A stretch of 64,000 nucleotides of DNA from Wenzhouxiangella sp. XN24 (GTDB lineage Bacteria; Pseudomonadota; Gammaproteobacteria; Steroidobacterales; XN24): NCBI RefSeq assembly GCF_011064545.1, contig NZ_JAAMFG010000036.1, positions 434,001 through 498,000 on the forward strand. The letters are read 5' to 3'. Positions 11,099 to 19,497 of this stretch are shown one piece after another; the first letter of the stretch is position 1; each line of letters opens with the position of its first letter. A program made the translations under genes and the position numbers. Below the pieces are notes generated by a model, which was not told the DNA's origin, did no database searches, and saw nothing but the letters and a program-made list of their open reading frames with translations.

Positions 11099-12010
11099 AT
11101 GGACACCACGCCGCCCCGCATCGCCCTGTTCGCCGCCTTCGCCATCGTCTACGTGGTCTGGGGCTCGACCTACCTGGCGATCGGCATCGCGGTGCAGGAC
11201 CTGCCGCCGGGCCTGCTGGCCGGGGTCCGCTTCATCATCGCCGGCCTGGTGCTCGGCGCCCTCGCGCTGTCGCGCGGCCAGCCACTGCCGCGATCCGCAG
11301 CGGACTGGCGCACCGCCGCCACGCTCGCGGTCGCCTTCATCGTGCTGGGCAACGGCGTCGTCACATGGGCGCAGCAATGGGTGCCCTCCAACCAGGCCGC
11401 GTTGATCATCGCGAGTTCCGCGCTGTTCACCGCCTGGTTCGGCACCTTCGGCCGGCGCGGCGTACCGCTCAGTCGGGCGACGAAAATCGGCCTGTTCGCC
11501 GGCCTGTGCGGCACGGCGCTGCTGGTCTGGCCGATGGACCCGGACGGTATGGCGCCGGACGCCGGGCTGCTGTGGCCAAAGGCCGCCATCGTCATGTCCA
11601 CGCTGGCCTGGTCATGGGGCGTCATGCACAGCCGCAACGCGATCGTGACGATGAAGCCGCTGATGTTCGTGGCCTGCCAGATGCTGGTGGGCGGCAGCAT
11701 CCTCACGGCCATAGGAATCGCCGACGGGCAGCTGGCGGAGTGGTCGTGGACCCTCGCGGGGATCGGCGGCCTGCTCTATCTCACGGTGTTCGGCTCGTGC
11801 ATCGCCTACGCCACCTACATGTGGCTGATCAACCAGACGTCGCCGGCACGAATCGGCACGATCGCCTACGTGAACCCGGCGATCGCGACCGCGCTCGGCT
11901 GGTGGCTGCTGGACGAATCGCTCAGTCCCTTGCAGCTCGGCGGCACGGCGATCATTCTCGCCAGCGTCGCCTGGGTGACGATCAGCGCGCGGGCCATCGG
12001 CCGACGCTAG
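11099..12010 (+). CDS. EamA/DMT superfamily transporter (YedA-like)
   Basis: A 303-residue inner-membrane protein with about ten hydrophobic helices arranged as two EamA repeats. The first contains FAIVYVVWGSTYLAIGIAV, the second MSTLAWSWGVMHSRNA and AYVNPAIATALGWWLLDE, both typical of drug/metabolite exporters of the YedA/RhaT kind. Substrates of such proteins are usually small metabolites or amino acids; none can be named here. The ATG at 11099 lies just before the first helix. A TACAAT hexamer at 11069-11074 could be its -10. Its TAG shares bases with the stop of the convergent gene (CTAG, 12007-12010). Confidence 0.88.
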   Translation: MDTTPPRIALFAAFAIVYVVWGSTYLAIGIAVQDLPPGLLAGVRFIIAGLVLGALALSRGQPLPRSAADWRTAATLAVAFIVLGNGVVTWAQQWVPSNQAALIIASSALFTAWFGTFGRRGVPLSRATKIGLFAGLCGTALLVWPMDPDGMAPDAGLLWPKAAIVMSTLAWSWGVMHSRNAIVTMKPLMFVACQMLVGGSILTAIGIADGQLAEWSWTLAGIGGLLYLTVFGSCIAYATYMWLINQTSPARIGTIAYVNPAIATALGWWLLDESLSPLQLGGTAIILASVAWVTISARAIGRR

Positions 12011-12384
12011 TCGCGGCGCATGACGATGACTTCGTAGCGCCCGCTCTCGCCGATGAAGGCCGAGCCCAGCCAGCTGAAAAAACTCACGAAGAGCGCACCG
12101 AATATCGCGCTCCAGAAACCACCGAGCGTGAAGCCCTCGAACAGCAGCGACACGAGACCCAGCATCATCGCGTTGACCACCAGCAGGAACAGGCCGAGCG
12201 TCACGATCGTCAAGGGCAACGTGAGCAATATGACCACCGGGCGGACGAAGGCATTGACGATGCCCAGCACGAGCGCAGCGCCGAGCACAGTCAATGTGCC
12301 GGCCAGTTGCATGCCCGGCACGATCAGGGCGGCCAGCCACAGCGATACCGCGGTGATCAGCATGCGGACGAGAAATCCGTTCAT
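12007..12384 (-). CDS. Phage holin family 4 / YvlD-like membrane protein
   Basis: A 125-residue protein with four hydrophobic helices and the family features ALVLGIVNAFVRPVVILLTLPLTIVTLGLF (split here: GIVNAFVRP, then LTLPLTIVTLGLF). This matches Pfam PF04020, named for phage holins but common in bacterial chromosomes without any phage nearby, and no phage genes are present here. The function is unknown; YvlD of Bacillus is linked to envelope stress (family knowledge). It overlaps the convergent exporter gene by four bases and starts ten bases after the stop of the upstream membrane-protein gene. Confidence 0.85.
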   Translation of the reverse strand: MNGFLVRMLITAVSLWLAALIVPGMQLAGTLTVLGAALVLGIVNAFVRPVVILLTLPLTIVTLGLFLLVVNAMMLGLVSLLFEGFTLGGFWSAIFGALFVSFFSWLGSAFIGESGRYEVIVMRRD

Positions 12385-12394
12385 GCGGCTCTCC

Positions 12395-13099
12395 TCAGGT
12401 CTTCAGAATCTGTTCCAGGTCGAGTTCCGTCAATCGCTGGATCCGGTGGAACAGGTACCAGAGCGTCGCGATCATTATGAGCATAGACGGTATGACGATG
12501 ACCGGGTAGGACAGGGCCGTCATGCGCCCGAGCTCCTCGTTGAACGCGGTCGTGCCGGGCTGGCTCTTCACGATCAGCTTCGCCAGGACGAAGTTCAACA
12601 CGGACGACAGGAAAAAAGAGCCGGCGAGCATCCAGGAGGCATGGACCAGGGTCTGGTCGAAGGCCGCACGGTTGCCGGCCCGGTCGAGCGCGGCGTCCAC
12701 GTCCGCCACGCGGATGACCTTGTCGTTGTACAGGAACGTCCGGATGATCGGAAAACGGGTGCGCAGCGACAGCAGGACGGCGATGCCGATGGTGGCGGGC
12801 ACCGCGGCTTCCTTGACCGCGATCCACTTCGGGTCGAGCGCCAGCAGCCCGATCCCGCCGGTCAGCAGGATGCTGACGAAGCCCAGGACCGACACGAAGT
12901 TCCACTCGCGCCGCCGCAGGAAATCGTAGATCCCGTAACCGAGCGGAAACGCCAGCGCCACCACCAGGCCGCCGACGGGGCCGAGCGCAGACGCCCCGGA
13001 AAATTTCATCAGGATCACCGCCGGAATCACGATATTGATTCCCAGCGAAGCCCAGACGTTTTCCTGTCGTGGCGGCGCCTTGCTCGTGCCGTCTTCCAT
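12395..13099 (-). CDS. VC0807 family polytopic membrane protein
   Basis: A 234-residue protein with about six hydrophobic helices. The pattern NIVIPAVILMKFS, then ALAFPLGYGIYDFLRRREWNFVSVLGF, LDPKWIAVKEAAVP and SFFLSSVLNFVLA, matches the VC0807 family, distantly like intracellular septation protein A. Function is unknown. The ATG at 13099 follows the ferritin-like gene stop by eight bases, so the two are one transcriptional unit. Its length is near that of an encapsulin shell protein, but the multiple membrane helices rule that out. Confidence 0.75.
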   Translation of the reverse strand: MEDGTSKAPPRQENVWASLGINIVIPAVILMKFSGASALGPVGGLVVALAFPLGYGIYDFLRRREWNFVSVLGFVSILLTGGIGLLALDPKWIAVKEAAVPATIGIAVLLSLRTRFPIIRTFLYNDKVIRVADVDAALDRAGNRAAFDQTLVHASWMLAGSFFLSSVLNFVLAKLIVKSQPGTTAFNEELGRMTALSYPVIVIPSMLIMIATLWYLFHRIQRLTELDLEQILKT

Positions 13100-13107
13100 G
13101 GGCGTGC

Positions 13108-13407
13108 TCAGTGCTCTTCGTCCCCGTGGCCGATCGGTCCCTCGGTGAACAACCTTTCCTTCAGTTCCTTGGAGAAATACGGATCGCGGCGGCGGATCCA
13201 TTCCAGGACCATCGCGGCGTGTTCCTTCTCCTCGTCACGATTGTGGATAAGAATGTCCCGGAGTTCGGGATCCTTGCACGCATCCGCACGCTGGTTATAC
13301 CAGTCCACGGCCTCGAGCTCTTCCATCAGCGACACGATGGCGCGATGCATATCGCGTGTTTCATCGGACAGGTCTCCGATGGCCTCGTGGTAACCCTCGC
13401 TTGCCAT
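13108..13407 (-). CDS. EncFtn-type encapsulin-associated ferritin-like protein
   Basis: A 99-residue two-helix ferritin-like protein that closely resembles the encapsulated ferritin of Rhodospirillum rubrum. The ferroxidase residues are in place: E30 in MEELEAVDWY, and E60 and H63 in DEEKEHA; the entry-site acids correspond to E29 and E32, with W36 and Y37 next to them. In the family two subunits meet to form an Fe2 site, the annular decamer oxidises Fe(II), and the encapsulin shell stores the iron. Here the C-terminus ends soon after LFTEGPIGHGDEEH, without the usual targeting tail, and no encapsulin gene is adjacent. GGAGAT lies upstream of the ATG at 13407. Confidence 0.85.
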   Translation of the reverse strand: MASEGYHEAIGDLSDETRDMHRAIVSLMEELEAVDWYNQRADACKDPELRDILIHNRDEEKEHAAMVLEWIRRRDPYFSKELKERLFTEGPIGHGDEEH

Positions 13408-13464
13408 GTCATCTCCTTGCGTAGTTCGTCAATGGGCCCTGCCTATGATATCGCCAAGCCGCCT

Positions 13465-14364
13465 TCAGTAGACGATCGGCACGAAGTTCCGTTCCTCGAT
13501 CGGCGGACGCTCGTAAGGATCATGTTCGACGCGCGGCGGCAACGACGGGGGATCCGGCATGACGTCCTCGTAAGGAACCGACGACAGCAGGTGCGAGATG
13601 CAATTGAGGCGTGCGCGGCGCTTGTCGTCCGCCGGGATCATCCACCAGGGGGCTTCGGGAATATCGGCGAACTCCAGCATGTCGTCCTTGGCCCGCGAAT
13701 ACTCGCGATACAGGCGACGTGATTCGAGATCCATCGGCGAGAGTTTCCAGCGTTTCTCCGCGCTGTGGATGCGGGCCTGGAAACGCCGCTCCTGCTCCTC
13801 GTCGCTGACCGAGAACCAGTACTTGATCAGCAGGATGCCGGAACGCACCAGCATCCGCTCGAACTCGGGCACTGCCCGCGCGAACTCGAGGTATTCCTCG
13901 TGGTCGCAAAAGCCCATCACCCGTTCCACGAGGGCCCTGTTGTACCAGCTGCGATCGAACAGCACGATCTCGCCGCCGGTCGGCAGGTGCGAGACGTAGC
14001 GCTGGAAATACCACTGGCCTCGCTCCCGGTCGGTTGGAGTGGGGAGCGCCGCGATCCGGCACACGCGCGGGTTGAGCTTCTCCGTGATCCGCTTGATCGC
14101 CCCGCCCTTGCCCGCCGCATCGCGACCTTCGAAGATCACGACGAGCTTGAGCTTCTTGTGCCGCACCCACTCCTGGAGCTTCACGAGCTCGATCTGCAGG
14201 GTGGCGAGTTCCCCCTCGTAAGCCTTGCGCTTCAGGCGGCCTTCCCGCGTGTACCAGCCTTTCGGATGACCGGGCGGCGGCGCATAGACGCTTCCCGGCG
14301 TGTGCACCGGACAGAGCGCTGCGCCGGAATCGACTGCTTTATTCTTGTTTTCCTGTTTCTTCAT
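13465..14364 (-). CDS. ppk2: Polyphosphate kinase 2 family protein
   Basis: A 299-residue PPK2 (class I-like, single-domain) enzyme that transfers phosphate between polyphosphate and nucleoside diphosphates, usually making GTP or ATP from polyP. The Walker A loop is GRDAAGKGG at residues 80-88 and the Walker B-like motif FDRSWYNR at 136-143. The lid region carries ERGQWYFQRYV. The first 35 residues are an extra, low-complexity extension. The ATG at 14364 lies 26 bases inside the end of the upstream ComB-like gene, so the two overlap in different frames. Confidence 0.92.
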   Translation of the reverse strand: MKKQENKNKAVDSGAALCPVHTPGSVYAPPPGHPKGWYTREGRLKRKAYEGELATLQIELVKLQEWVRHKKLKLVVIFEGRDAAGKGGAIKRITEKLNPRVCRIAALPTPTDRERGQWYFQRYVSHLPTGGEIVLFDRSWYNRALVERVMGFCDHEEYLEFARAVPEFERMLVRSGILLIKYWFSVSDEEQERRFQARIHSAEKRWKLSPMDLESRRLYREYSRAKDDMLEFADIPEAPWWMIPADDKRRARLNCISHLLSSVPYEDVMPDPPSLPPRVEHDPYERPPIEERNFVPIVY

Positions 14365-15145
14365 CTCTCTTTCCAGTCAGCGCCCCCGGGGCGGGGAGGT
14401 CCTCACCACTATAGCGTTCGCCCGAGATTCGGGCGGTTTCCGGCACCGGCACGGGCGCCAGGCAGAGGCGCCCCTTCTCATCGCGCCCGCGCCGCAGCAC
14501 GAAAGGCCAGGCGGACAGCTGCAGGCATGCGTCGAAATCCTCCGCCGGGAACCAGGGCCGCGCCGGATCGAAAAACTTGGCGCCGGACGGGTCCGCACGC
14601 AAGCGCCGACGGATCGGCTCGAGATCGGGCGCCTCGCCCCGCAGGCCGGCCGTGAGAAACTCGGCGCAGGCCTCGTCCTCGGCCGTCCTCTCGCTGCCGT
14701 TCCATCCCATGCACACCAGCGAGATGCGGGGCGGCGCGCGATTCCGGAGCCAGGCGATGATGGCGGGCGCATTCACGAAGCTGCCGGTGATGACTTCCTC
14801 CGCCTGGCCCGCTGCCAGCAGTCCCTGGATGCCGGCGCTGGTGCGCAACGCGAGTCGCCGGCCGGCCAGGTCGGCCCGACGCATGGCGGCGGGGGAATTC
14901 GAATAATCGAAGCCCGGCAGCGGCCGGCCGTCGCGCTCACCGGCCAGCAGCAGGGCCGGGTCTGCCGCCTTCATCGCCAGCGCCTCCTCGGGCGTACCCA
15001 CCGGAAAGAGGGTGGCGGCGCCCTGCATGAACGCGTAGGGCGCAAGGCTGAACGCCCGGAACACGTCGATGATCACGGCGACCCCCCGGGCACGCACCGC
15101 GCCGTCGAGCAGGTGCAGCACGCGGATCTCCGGAGTCGTGTTCAC
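14339..15145 (-). CDS. ComB-like 2-phosphosulfolactate phosphatase family protein
   Basis: A 268-residue protein of the ComB family (2-phosphosulfolactate phosphatase, the second step of archaeal coenzyme M synthesis from sulfite and PEP). Family signs are the N-terminal strand VAVIIDVFRAFS, followed by TSAGIQGLLAAG and the loop VCMGWNGSERTAEDEACAEFL. Many bacteria carry ComB homologues without coenzyme M; no ComA or ComC is in the window, so the real substrate here is unknown. Its 3' end overlaps ppk2 by 26 bases. The start at 15145 places the first strand near residue 20. Confidence 0.8.
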   Translation of the reverse strand: MNTTPEIRVLHLLDGAVRARGVAVIIDVFRAFSLAPYAFMQGAATLFPVGTPEEALAMKAADPALLLAGERDGRPLPGFDYSNSPAAMRRADLAGRRLALRTSAGIQGLLAAGQAEEVITGSFVNAPAIIAWLRNRAPPRISLVCMGWNGSERTAEDEACAEFLTAGLRGEAPDLEPIRRRLRADPSGAKFFDPARPWFPAEDFDACLQLSAWPFVLRRGRDEKGRLCLAPVPVPETARISGERYSGEDLPAPGALTGKRDEETGKQE

Positions 15146-15191
15146 CGGGTCGGCCGAAACCGGGATGACCGACGGCGGGTCGGTGCCCTGC

Positions 15192-15644
15192 TCAGAACCA
15201 GAAGCCGCGCGCCATCATCGCCCCGAGCAACGGAAGCAGGATGAGGATCAACAACTGGATCCGGATGGCCATCAGGAGGCGGCGTCCCTCGGCATCGCCG
15301 AGCGACGGGGCGGTTCCCGACTTCAGGGCCCGCCGCCAGCCGATGAACTTGATAGCGGGATAGATCCAGACCAGGGCCATCACGATGAACAGGGTGAACT
15401 TCGTATGGAACGCGCCGTTCTGCATGTAGAAGGCGATGCCTTTGCCGCCGTGAGACAGCCGCGCCAGGCCGGTGATCAGCACCACCAGCAGCGATACACC
15501 ATAAACAAGGTCGACGACGACGATCTTGCGCGCCGTCGCGAGGTCCGGCCGCGGCGAGAACAGGAGGTGCTCGGCCACCAGTGCGGCAGCGAGAAACATC
15601 ATGGCCAGATAATGCAGCCAGGCCAGCGTCAACACCCCGGTCAT
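15192..15644 (-). CDS. DUF2214 family membrane protein
   Basis: A 150-residue inner-membrane protein with four hydrophobic helices (near residues 5-24, 42-60, 78-97 and 126-145) and the family motif LHYLAMMFLAAALVAEH, matching DUF2214 (PF09980). Function unknown. The ATG at 15644 has GAGGAG 7 bases upstream; the leader is almost identical to that of the DUF1244 gene at 7835, which may be coincidence of good ribosome-binding sites. Confidence 0.8.
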   Translation of the reverse strand: MTGVLTLAWLHYLAMMFLAAALVAEHLLFSPRPDLATARKIVVVDLVYGVSLLVVLITGLARLSHGGKGIAFYMQNGAFHTKFTLFIVMALVWIYPAIKFIGWRRALKSGTAPSLGDAEGRRLLMAIRIQLLILILLPLLGAMMARGFWF

Positions 15645-15684
15645 CGGCAATCTCCTCGGTCAGTGGCACGGAAAACGCAACAGC

Positions 15685-16773
15685 CTAAACCACTTCGGGC
15701 TGCGGGGCCTCGTTTTCGACCGGGGCGGCGGCCCGGCCTTGCTTGTCGGCATACATCGCGCGATCCGCAGCGGCGATCAGCGCGCGTGCTTCCTGGCCAT
15801 CGAAGGGAAAACTGGCGGCGCCGACGCTGACCGACAGGCGGAGCATCCGCCCCGAGACCTCGATGGAGCAACGCTCCACCGCGGAACGGACCCGGTGCAT
15901 GACCCGCCTGGCGTGCTCGGCGTCGGTCTCGGCCAGGAGCACGACAAACTCGTCGCCGCCCAGGCGCGCTGCGGCATCCGTCGTGCGGATCAGGCGCGCG
16001 ATGACGTTGGCAAAGAGAATGATCGCGCGATCGCCGGTCTCGTGGCCGAAGCTGTCGTTGATCTGCTTGAGGCCGTCGAGGTCCATGACGATGATCGAGT
16101 AGCTGCGATGATGGCGGATGGCGCGCTCGTGCTCCTGGCGGTGCAGGCGCGAGAACGCCCGCAGGTTCGACAGGCCCGTCAACTCGTCGGTCTCCGACAG
16201 GGTCCGGATGCGCTGCTTGGCGGTGTCGATCTCGTGGGCCAGCAGGGCCGTCACGTAGGCGACAAGGATGAACGGCGCGAGGCTGATGCCGAATTCGAGG
16301 ATTTCATGGCCCGCCGGCAGGTTGGCCGGGTCGCGCAGCAGGCCGGCCAGCAGGAAGCCCGTCACGCTGAGCACGGTGGCGAGCAGGGTGGGCCAGCGGC
16401 CCAGGGCCAGCGCGGCGATGATTACCGGCAACAGGTAGAGGGCCAGCAACAGGCTCGGATGCGTCCGGACCGAAAACAGGAACACCGTGATGAAGACGAT
16501 CATCACCAGCAACTCGACGCCTACCTTGGCATGGGTTTCGCGGCGGAACCGCGGCAACAGCCGCAAGCTGACCTGGAAAACGACGTAGATGCCGGATGCC
16601 ACGGCCAGCAACCCGGGACGGAACAGTTCGCTGCCGGGGACGACGACATAGAGCGCGGCCAGGGCCAGCAGGAGCCACGCGCCGTCCGAGGTGTTGCGCG
16701 CGAGGCCACGGAACTCGGTCTGCTCCACGGGCGCATCCCGGTCCTTGGAAAGCAGCTGCAGCAACGAGGGCAT
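15685..16773 (-). CDS. Membrane-bound diguanylate cyclase (GGDEF)
   Basis: A 362-residue protein: five to six membrane helices in residues 30-180, a short linker, then a GGDEF domain. The catalytic loop is GGDEF at 272-276. The inhibitory product site RTTD (263-266) lies exactly five residues before it, so the enzyme should be active and feedback-inhibited by c-di-GMP. Other family motifs, DELTGLSNLRAF and MDLDGLKQINDSFGHETGD, are intact. The membrane part is not a recognised sensor to me. It stands alone between the DUF2214 and ctpA genes on the same strand. Confidence 0.93.
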   Translation of the reverse strand: MPSLLQLLSKDRDAPVEQTEFRGLARNTSDGAWLLLALAALYVVVPGSELFRPGLLAVASGIYVVFQVSLRLLPRFRRETHAKVGVELLVMIVFITVFLFSVRTHPSLLLALYLLPVIIAALALGRWPTLLATVLSVTGFLLAGLLRDPANLPAGHEILEFGISLAPFILVAYVTALLAHEIDTAKQRIRTLSETDELTGLSNLRAFSRLHRQEHERAIRHHRSYSIIVMDLDGLKQINDSFGHETGDRAIILFANVIARLIRTTDAAARLGGDEFVVLLAETDAEHARRVMHRVRSAVERCSIEVSGRMLRLSVSVGAASFPFDGQEARALIAAADRAMYADKQGRAAAPVENEAPQPEVV

Positions 16774-16830
16774 CGACGTTCAGGTCCCGGGAGACGAGGG
16801 TGGAAAATCAGGCGCCCGGCACATGGCGGC

Positions 16831-18051
16831 TTATCGTTTGCGCACTTCGGGCGGCAGCGCGGTGGCGCCGTAGGCCACCCGGCGGCCGTGCAGGCTCGCT
16901 ACCGCCGAGAGCAGTTGGGCGTCCTGGCCTTCGGCGCCGAGCGGTTCGACGACGAGGTCCGGCGTGATGCCGCGGCTCTGGATCGAGCGCCCCGAAGGTG
17001 TGAAATAGCGCGACGTGGTCAACTTGATGGCCCGGCCGTCGGACAGCGGCATGATGGTCTGCACGGAACCCTTGCCGAACGTCGATTCGCCGACGATGGC
17101 GGCCCGGCGATGATCCTGCAGCGCCCCGGCCACGATCTCCGCGGCGGACGCGGAGCCACCGTTCACGAGCACGCTCAGCGGCGCTCCTGCGAGGCGGTCG
17201 CCCGGCCGGGCTTCCATGCGGAAGCGGGCATCCTGCGTTCTTCCCTCGGCAGAGACGATCAGGCCGCTGTCGAGAAAGATATCGGCCACGCGGACCGCGG
17301 CGTCGAGCACCCCGCCCGGATTGTTGCGCAGGTCGAGCACCAGGCCGGGCAGGGGCCCGCCGACCTGGTCCTCCAGGGACTGCAGCGCCGCTGCCAGGTC
17401 GCCGGGTGTCGCATCGGTGAAGTGACTGATTCTTGCGTAGGCTTCGCCGCCGGCCAGGATTTCGGCGCGCACGCTGCGCACGCTGACCGGCCCCCGCCGC
17501 AATTCGACCAGCAACGCATCGGGCTGGCCCTCGCGCAGGACTCCCAGTGTCACCGGCGTGCCGACCGGCCCTCGCATGCGCTCGATCGTGTCATCGAGGT
17601 CGGCGCCGCTCACGGGCATCCCGTCCACCGAAAAGATCACGTCGCCCGCGACGATCCCCGCGGCGGCGGCCGGACCCCCGTCGATGGGCGCCACGACCAC
17701 GATGCTGCCGGTCGCGGCGGACACCTCGATCCCGATACCGGAATAACTCCCGCTGGTATTCACCCGCACGTCGCGGTACTGGCCCGGATCCAGGAACGCC
17801 GAATGCGGATCGAGGTCCGCGATCATGCCGCGGATCGCCGCCTCGATCAGGTCGTGATCCTCGACCCGGTCCACATAGTCGCGCTTCACGCGCTCGATGA
17901 CCTCTGCGAGCAGCCTGGCGTCGTCCCACGGGAGGGACGACTCTGCGCTGGTCTCCCGCTCGGCGAGCACGAGCGGCGCCAGGCCGACGGAAAGACCCAG
18001 CACGACGCCGAGCCAGACCGCCAATAATCCGCGCAGTACCAGGGCCTTCAT
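16831..18051 (-). CDS. S41 family C-terminal processing peptidase (CtpA/Prc-like)
   Basis: A 406-residue periplasmic serine protease. Residues 1-30 form a signal peptide or anchor; a PDZ domain spans about 95-185 (SGIGIEV to LREGQPDALL). The catalytic Ser/Lys dyad is S302 in GGSASAAE and K327 in FGKGSVQ, with Q331 following, at the same spacing as Prc S430/K455/Q459. Such enzymes trim C-termini of envelope proteins and control peptidoglycan hydrolases. The upstream neighbour on the same strand is envC, an activator of such hydrolases; this CtpA-EnvC pairing is common in proteobacteria. Confidence 0.93.
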   Translation of the reverse strand: MKALVLRGLLAVWLGVVLGLSVGLAPLVLAERETSAESSLPWDDARLLAEVIERVKRDYVDRVEDHDLIEAAIRGMIADLDPHSAFLDPGQYRDVRVNTSGSYSGIGIEVSAATGSIVVVAPIDGGPAAAAGIVAGDVIFSVDGMPVSGADLDDTIERMRGPVGTPVTLGVLREGQPDALLVELRRGPVSVRSVRAEILAGGEAYARISHFTDATPGDLAAALQSLEDQVGGPLPGLVLDLRNNPGGVLDAAVRVADIFLDSGLIVSAEGRTQDARFRMEARPGDRLAGAPLSVLVNGGSASAAEIVAGALQDHRRAAIVGESTFGKGSVQTIMPLSDGRAIKLTTSRYFTPSGRSIQSRGITPDLVVEPLGAEGQDAQLLSAVASLHGRRVAYGATALPPEVRKR

Positions 18052-18249
18052 TGCTCCGTCCGGGCAGTGTCCAACGGCTGAAAATAACAGAAATCAGCGG
18101 CTGCGGCGGCAATGCGCTCGGCGCTCGCGCTGACCCGGGCCAGGAGAAGAGCGGGGAACGACCGGCGGCTGAACGAGATCCCAGCCAACTGGATAAAGTA
18201 TTTTGTATACCAAACGCTCTACAGGAATGTTTTTAAAGGAGTTTATGCG

Positions 18250-19404
18250 CTATCTGCCAGCCGGCTGAAGCCACGCAGCGGGGTTTTCCGGCTGCGCACC
18301 GTTGCGAATCTCGAAATACAGGCCTGCCGCATCGCGGCCGCCGCTGTCGCCGACCTCGCCGAGCACCTCGCCGACCTCGACCCAGTCACCGACGGCGCGA
18401 TAGAGCACCTCGCTGTGGCCATACAGGCTCATGAAGCCGTCTCCGTGCTCGAGCACGAGGAGCAGGCCGAGACCCGGCAGCCAGTCCGCATAGGCGACGC
18501 GGCCGTGCCAGACGGCCTGGATCTCGGCGCCGCGCGGGGCGGCGATCAACACCCCGTTGGACGGCGGCCCTTCCCCCCGCCGTTCGCCGAAACGCCGGGA
18601 GAGAGGCCCTTTCACCGGCCATTCGAGACGCCCGCGCTGCCCGGTGAAGGGCGCCACGTCCGGCATCGCCAGGTCGGCCACCGCCGCACGCAACTCGTCG
18701 AGCAGCGCCTCGAGCCCCGCGGCTTCTTCGCGCAGCCGGGCCGCGACCTGGTCCTGTCGCGCCACGTCTGCATCGAGCTCGGCCAGTGCCTGCGCGCGGA
18801 CGGCTCGCGCCGCATCGAGCGCGGCCACGGCCGCCGCCTGGCGCGTTTCGGCCGCCGCCAGGCGCCGGCGAGCCTCGTCGAGTTGCGTGCCGACGGCCGC
18901 GAGTTCGGCGAGTCGTTCGCGCAACCGCTCGACGCGTGCCGCGCGGTCGCGCGCGAAGTAGCCGTACCACGTTGCCATGCGTCCGAGCTCCCCGGGATCC
19001 TGCTGGCTGAGCAGGAGGCGTAACCGCGGTTCGCCGCCCGTCATCCAGGCCGCGCGCAACTCCGCCGCCAGCGCTTCCGTGTCGGCCTCCAGCCCGGCGG
19101 CCAGCTCCGCACGCTGCGCGGCCAGTTCATCGCGCCGTGTCTCGAGCACACTGCGCTCACGGCGCGTCTCCCGCAAGGCCCGCGACTGGGCCGCCACGGC
19201 TTTTTCCGCATCGCGCAGCGCTTCCGAAGCCTCGTCGCGGCGCGCCATGGCCTGCCGCTGTGCCTCCTCGATCGTCGCGATGCGCGCTTGCAGCGTTTCC
19301 AGCTGGCGGCTGATCTCGGCCTCGCGGTCACTCGCAACCGCGGGAATCGTGGCGCCAGGGAAGGCCAGCAGGAGCACGAGCAGGAAGCGGAGCGGAGTTT
19401 TCAC
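18250..19404 (-). CDS. envC: Murein hydrolase activator EnvC (LytM/M23 domain)
   Basis: A 384-residue exported protein: signal peptide (1-24), a long Glu/Arg/Ala-rich coiled coil (about 25-250), and a C-terminal LytM fold starting at LEWPVKGPLSRRFG. The fold retains HGDGFMSLYGH but lacks the normal first zinc ligand (SNGV where active enzymes have HxGxD), as in EnvC, which activates the amidases AmiA/AmiB during septation rather than cutting murein itself. The 198-base gap to ctpA contains an AT-rich patch (about 18185-18245) and no clear gene; it may hold the ctpA promoter. Confidence 0.9.
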   Translation of the reverse strand: MKTPLRFLLVLLLAFPGATIPAVASDREAEISRQLETLQARIATIEEAQRQAMARRDEASEALRDAEKAVAAQSRALRETRRERSVLETRRDELAAQRAELAAGLEADTEALAAELRAAWMTGGEPRLRLLLSQQDPGELGRMATWYGYFARDRAARVERLRERLAELAAVGTQLDEARRRLAAAETRQAAAVAALDAARAVRAQALAELDADVARQDQVAARLREEAAGLEALLDELRAAVADLAMPDVAPFTGQRGRLEWPVKGPLSRRFGERRGEGPPSNGVLIAAPRGAEIQAVWHGRVAYADWLPGLGLLLVLEHGDGFMSLYGHSEVLYRAVGDWVEVGEVLGEVGDSGGRDAAGLYFEIRNGAQPENPAAWLQPAGR

Positions 19405-19461
19405 GGTCGCCCGAGTTTAGGGGATGGGCGGAATCGGGCAAGACCAGACGGCGTAAGCAGG

Positions 19462-19467
19462 TATAAT
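19462..19467 (+). promoter_or_regulatory. Candidate -10 box for the yibN-grxC-secB-gpsA genes
   Basis: A perfect TATAAT lies 31 bases before the ATG at 19498, in the divergent gap to envC. No good -35 is seen at the normal distance, so the assignment rests on the -10 and its position. Confidence 0.45.
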
Positions 19468-19497
19468 TGCCGGCTTCCCTCCCGGACCAGGGCTCTC

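Noticed and set aside
12007-12384. Holin-like gene as evidence for a prophage
   Set aside because: The family is common in bacterial chromosomes and no other phage gene is near.
12395-13099. Gene next to EncFtn taken as an encapsulin because of its length
   Set aside because: It has about six membrane helices and VC0807-family motifs, with no HK97-like shell features.
13242-13250. TGTGGATAA, a perfect DnaA box
   Set aside because: Isolated and inside a coding gene; one or so such 9-mer is expected by chance in this length. The one at 36899-36907 is set aside likewise.
18052-18249. AT-rich patch between ctpA and envC as a mobile-element scar
   Set aside because: No inverted repeats, target duplication or transposase remnant; a promoter region explains it as well.
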